Under the pieces are notes generated by a model that was not told the DNA's origin, ran no database searches, and saw only the letters and a program-made list of their open reading frames with translations. Of a stretch of 64,000 nucleotides of DNA, positions 59,375-64,000 are shown one piece after another. Position 1 is the first letter of the stretch, and each line of letters starts with the position of its first letter. Position numbers and translations under genes: made by a program. The stretch comes from Trachelipus rathkii (lineage: Eukaryota > Arthropoda > Malacostraca > Isopoda > Trachelipodidae). The DNA lies in contig JABUQX010124014.1 of assembly GCA_015478945.1 (NCBI GenBank), forward strand, positions 1 through 64,000. Reading direction: 5' to 3'.

Positions 59375-62300
59375 ACATTAACCACACTCAGAATGAATCA
59401 GTAAAACATTTACTGCAGTCATCCTAGGAAACGAGGCACTCGATACTGGCGTTTATGACCGCTCACGACACTCAAGCATAGGACAGGATATTGTAAACAA
59501 TATCTACATCTTATCACAATAGAGGCTGTTATATAACCTATGGGGGGCAACAGCCACAGATTTTACTTAGGCGCGCACAGGTACACACTCTGTATCCCTT
59601 AAATATTATTGTCTAATGACGCAGTAAATTATTGAGTAATTTATAAATTTGACACACATTTTACATTATTATTATTTGCTCAATCCAACGACGTTTTTAA
59701 GGGGTTATTAGAAGATATATATTAAAAATAATTTCTTCTGAGTATATATGTAAATAATATCCAAAGATATTCCGATATAATCTTTGGAGAACCATGTAAA
59801 TTTTATTATTAACTGATTTATGAAGTATGTATTTAATTGGTTTATATAATATTAATTTACACCCCTGAAAATTATTTAAATGATGATTAAAAATTACATA
59901 TTAAAAACTGAGGCATGCATGAGAATTTTTAAAGTATAAATAAACTATTAATATATTTTAACTCGAGGTAGCCTAAATAACAATTAAATCAGTATAAATC
60001 TAGGCAAGGTTATATGTCTCTACATAGCACCTATATATATATATATACTATATTAGTATATTATATATATAACCTCCTTTTAAATAATAAACAATAATAC
60101 TACACAGCTATATATTATATATATAAGATACCCATATACCGCGATTTTTGTTCTATAGTGACTTACAGCTTTTACATCAATATTTACGCAAACACACTGT
60201 AATTAAAAAATAAGACCACAATAACAAAATAAAGTTCTATCTCTCTTCAGTCGAACCCTTAAAATCACGGAATTAATTCAATAATGTATATTATAAAAAT
60301 TAATTAAAAATCTCTATTATGCTTAAGTTGTCTTATTATATAACAGATAGTATTTTCCGCATATTGTATACTTAATATTATATTCGCTCGATTGTTAACT
60401 AAAGTATTTCTCCAATCAGTTTTTTTCAAATATGAATATCGGGACTAAATTTTGTTTTCACTTATATTGATCTATCTTGAGTGTATGTGTTAGACGTCTA
60501 TGTACACTAGTACTCGATATGGATACAAAATCCTATCTTGTTGATAAAAACCTCACTTATCATAAATCACTTTCGCGCACTCTCTCTTCGATTTTACTCC
60601 CTGTTTAGGATATCTAACTTCAAGCTGTGCGTCTTCTTCTAGATATAGTGTTGATACTTATTCACACTTCACTCATTTATTAGGTCTAAAGTTAATGGTA
60701 TATAAAGTCCTTTTTGTACCCAAAATGGGTTTCATTCGAGATAGGACCTATCTCCTTAGTGGACAAATATAATATTTTCAATAAACTGATGATTCAGTAT
60801 ACTGCTCAGGTAATAATACAATAAACTTGCCTAATTTTAGGTATATTTATTTAGGATAAACCTTTTTGTAGCCCCAGACTGATTTAAGCCTAATACTATA
60901 AGGTATATCAAAAGGTTAAATCATGTAAATCAATATTTTCTCTTTACAGGTATACCATTGTATTTTTATTTTATAAATATAATTTATTCAAAACTAGTAA
61001 AACTGACTGGAATCGGTACAGAATCCTTTTAAGTCAAGGTCAAAGATAAGGTATAATTGTTATCACTTTCTTGTGAGTGGCCGAGGTAGTTAAAATCCTT
61101 AATCTTATATATGAACTCATCCGTATATTAGTTGATTGTCCGTATAGCATTATTTTATCGCTTTTTTGGTTTTACGATGTATAAAAAAATCAATATGTTT
61201 ATTTTCATTAATCTCATGAACCTATCTCTTGAGATTGGTATGTGAAAATTATATATTGGAGGATGTGTGTTTAAGATCCAGAAACTCATTTTAAAGAAGC
61301 AACTTACGAGTATCACCTTAATAGCGATGATGATAACAAGTTCTCTGGTTTGTAATAAAAGTTTTTTAATTTTTCATAACTTCAAGTGTAATATCTCTTA
61401 ATGAACTCCACTCATTAACATTGATTATAATACTCACCAATACAAGCCTTATCCAGTGGAAAATCAAGGATTCCCAGGAAGTAGGGTTTCATTCTTATAT
61501 ACAGAAAACCCAATGGATTTGAATTTTTAAAATGTGCTTACCCTTACACTGTTATAAATATTAAACCATACTATAATTTTATCGAGTGAGTCCAGGTGAA
61601 TTATCATTATCGTATATGTATAATATCTACACTGAAAGTGGCTTATCAGATTAACTTTAACCAAACTTCAACTTAAAACTGGAACGAAACAGTTATTATT
61701 CTTGATGCTAGACAGAATAATAACCACGGTAACTATAAATACTCTAGTTTTAGCATATTATTTATATTAAACAATCATAAATAATATACAGTTAAGTTAC
61801 TTTTGTTTGATATTTAACTAATAATATATGTAATAACTAATATTAAGTAAGTATTTTATGAACCTATCACATATTTTGAATTCTATACATTTAGTATAGC
61901 TGATAGCCTCATGTATGAAATAAAATTAATATATGATTTAAGTAGGTAGCGTATAGCGATGATGTTATAATACAAGTTGAAAATATAGATAGACATTTAT
62001 GTTATCCTAATTTAAAATCGTAACCGTAATTATCATTATCAATGTATTATCCAAGCAACTATGCATTTAGAAAAACCCTGATCGATGATCCTACGCACAG
62101 CATCGACCGCTTTCTAAGTTCTATAGACGTACACACAGTAATTCATTTATCTACTTAGAAAAGTCAATGCGCAGGAAAGGTATTATAATGCACTCGATAT
62201 ACTACTACGATATGTAAATATATATATATATGATATCTGAGTAGGGGAAACTTTTTACGTATATATGTTGATTATACTGAAGGTATAGATTACTGAGAAG

Positions 62301-62560
62301 ACACGTAAACTCATATCATATTACGATAATGATATAAATGTATTTGGCTAAATATTTCAAAAGATTTAGTAGTAATTTTAATATAAAAATAATCATAAAC
62401 ATTAAGTGTAAAATGTTAAATGTGAGAAGTGTTATATATATATTATAATATTCCTGTAATTTATATTTTAGATGTGCTTATTAAAATCAATTGTATATAT
62501 ATTTTTTAATTAGTTTTTAGATTAATTTTAAATGTGATAGGATAACATTAATACCTATCC
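59375..62560. other. AT-rich intergenic DNA, nothing recognised
   Basis: About 3.2 kb without a frame above 60 codons, tandem repeat or transposon motif. Small TA patches lie at 60033-60075 and 60108-60125. Confidence 0.5.
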
Positions 62561-62569
62561 TGCTTGGAA

Positions 62570-62606
62570 AAGTATTATATATTAATATATATATATATAC
62601 AATATA

Positions 62607-62645
<39 letters not shown>

Positions 62646-62760
62646 TATATATATAATTTAATATATTTAATATATATATATTAATATAAGTATATATATA
62701 ATATTATATATATATACTACTATATTATTAAATATATATATATATATTTAAATATACTAT
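62570..62760. repeat. Degenerate (TA)n array
   Basis: TATA and TATAAT words with pure runs near 62612-62637 and 62738-62749. Confidence 0.8.
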
Positions 62761-63520
62761 GTCCCAGCATAATGACTTATTAAATTATAATTATATATAT
62801 AATATAGTAAAGTTTTTATTATATTTTATACACTTAGTTAATTTTATTATATCACTTATCTTATTATAATATAAATATTACAATATGTATTGTATATAAG
62901 AGTTTAATAAACTGACCCCAGGTTCGGAATTGAAAAAACATTAGTTATTATATTCATAACGTAAAACCAAATAAAGCGATAAATATATCTCAGATAACTC
63001 CTAGAATCTACATAACGCAGGTTCCAATTAATAGAGATAAGGATTAATATCCGACCACTCACAATGACAGGTAAACACATTTCTCAATCCTTTGCCTTGC
63101 TTCATGCACGGCAACCTCTTTACCGATCCAGCAGTTTCAGTTTGAAATATATTGTATATAAATAATAATAACAATCGACGATTTCATTATGCATATACCT
63201 CTTGCCTAGCCTACACGCTGGACACCTTAATACCGACACTTATTATCTGTTGATCCACTAGTATTTGTTATAGGTACTTTTTAAATCGCAAATGGATACT
63301 GATGAGTAGAGATTAACAAAGGTTTATCCCTTAAAAGTATTTCCTATAATATATAAACGTCTCACTGAATAAATTTATTTAAAGAAAGTTTATGTCAGAC
63401 CATTTGCCGACACATTGTTTATGTTATTGTGAGAGACAACCCGCACTCTTGATATCATGTATTAACTACAAGAAAAGGTCAAGGTATGTTTACATAATAT
63501 TATTTTGACCCGCGCAGGGG
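62761..63520. other. Intergenic DNA, nothing recognised
   Basis: AT-rich sequence that becomes more balanced towards 63500. No frames of note. Confidence 0.45.
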
Positions 63521-63523
63521 AAC

Positions 63524-63784
63524 TTAGGCCCCTAGAACTCGGTCCTTCATGTAAGGTGTCCCCTCACAGAAAAATACGGAGGATTTAACAAACTGGGACG
63601 TCCTGACTGAATGATCGTTTTTTACGTGAAGAGTAGAACGTCGCGTGTCAAAGACGTGAGGTTTTCTGTCAACACAATACGAATCGCCATGTGGACGCAT
63701 GAGTGCCACATCTTTCAGCGTGGGCATGTTGCCGGATCGTCGGTCTTGCTCTAGGAAGAACGAGGTGCGGGGTTGGCAGACTTT
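63524..63784 (-). CDS. Hypothetical frame, unknown product
   Basis: A minus-strand frame open from just after a stop at about 63787 down to TAA-type termination at 63524. It can start at ATG 63725-63727 (67 codons) in the context GGCAACATGCC, a good arthropod-style start context. The peptide is balanced and charged (LKDVALMRPHGDSYCVDRKP), and the DNA is clearly less AT-rich than its flanks. The frame also extends 19 codons upstream of the ATG without a stop, which would suit an exon or a transposon fragment equally. No domain recognised. Confidence 0.25.
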   Translation of the reverse strand, partial: KVCQPRTSFFLEQDRRSGNMPTLKDVALMRPHGDSYCVDRKPHVFDTRRSTLHVKNDHSVRTSQFVKSSVFFCEGTPYMKDRVLGA

Positions 63785-64000
63785 TTACTCTATCGATAGA
63801 TAGTTGATATATCAATGTAACATAGACGTAGGATTTTAATCAAAAGTTTAATATAATAAAAAAAAGGAAAATCCGAATTCTTTTTAAAAATATATCTTCT
63901 ATGGAAAATGATCTGGTGTAAAAAGTGTTTAATCAATCGAGGGGTAGAAGGAATTAAAGTAGAAATGACGATTCAATTTCTTAACTCAGTATCTAAAAAA
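63785..64000. other. AT-rich end of window, nothing recognised
   Basis: No frame, repeat or RNA gene recognised. Confidence 0.5.

Noticed and set aside
63296..63320. CTGATGAG word as a possible hammerhead ribozyme core
   Set aside because: The second conserved core (GAAA after stem II) is absent and no three-stem fold is evident. Similar CTGATGA words near 24480 and 43258 fail in the same way.

Overview
The window looks like animal, non-coding, repeat-dominated nuclear DNA. It is very AT-rich over most of its length and saturated with microsatellites: long (AT)n arrays, (AAT)n, (GAA)n/(GA)n and (CA)n. It holds decayed non-LTR retrotransposons whose motifs match families I know from arthropods, above all decapod crustaceans. 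My best guess is a decapod, possibly penaeid-like, because SSR density is extreme and both LINE types are of kinds abundant there; no host gene in the window confirms this. I could not support any complete protein-coding gene, any RNA gene or any CRISPR array. There are no bacterial-style operons.

Layout. 1-15.5 kb: AT-rich intergenic DNA with degenerate TA arrays (clustered 2.8-9.5 kb) and AAT/GAA arrays (10.8-11.8 kb). 15.6-16.44 kb: a possible orphan exon followed by a polypyrimidine tract. 16.55-19.89 kb: a badly decayed antisense LINE (family A, copy 1). 20-26.5 kb: AT-rich DNA with a possible LINE endonuclease fragment and two ATCGG-rich patches. 27.5-32.0 kb: a composite of an antisense RTE-like LINE (family B, copy 1), a poly(A)/(AT)n block, an antisense, better preserved LINE (family A, copy 2) and a large SSR block ending in about 162 bp of pure (AT)n. 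32.2-39.8 kb: a remarkable strand-asymmetric polypurine domain with embedded GC-rich islands. 41-43 kb: featureless DNA. 43.1-44.65 kb: a second RTE-like copy in sense orientation. 45-51 kb: AAT-rich DNA. 52.0-64 kb: less AT-biased DNA with a large hairpin, a GTGCCA minisatellite, an ACTGCTTT repeat, a GC island, a 440-bp foldback (MITE-like) element and several short unassigned open frames.

How the parts relate: two LINE families are each present twice, in every case interrupted by frameshifts, so none is autonomous here. At least four element ends abut (AT)n tracts, and the two family A copies differ in length by about 29% over the same collinear interval, which points either to unusual insertion-biased decay or to insertion-type sequencing errors. 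The most unusual structure is the 32.5-39.8 kb polypurine domain. I see no clear undescribed multi-gene system.
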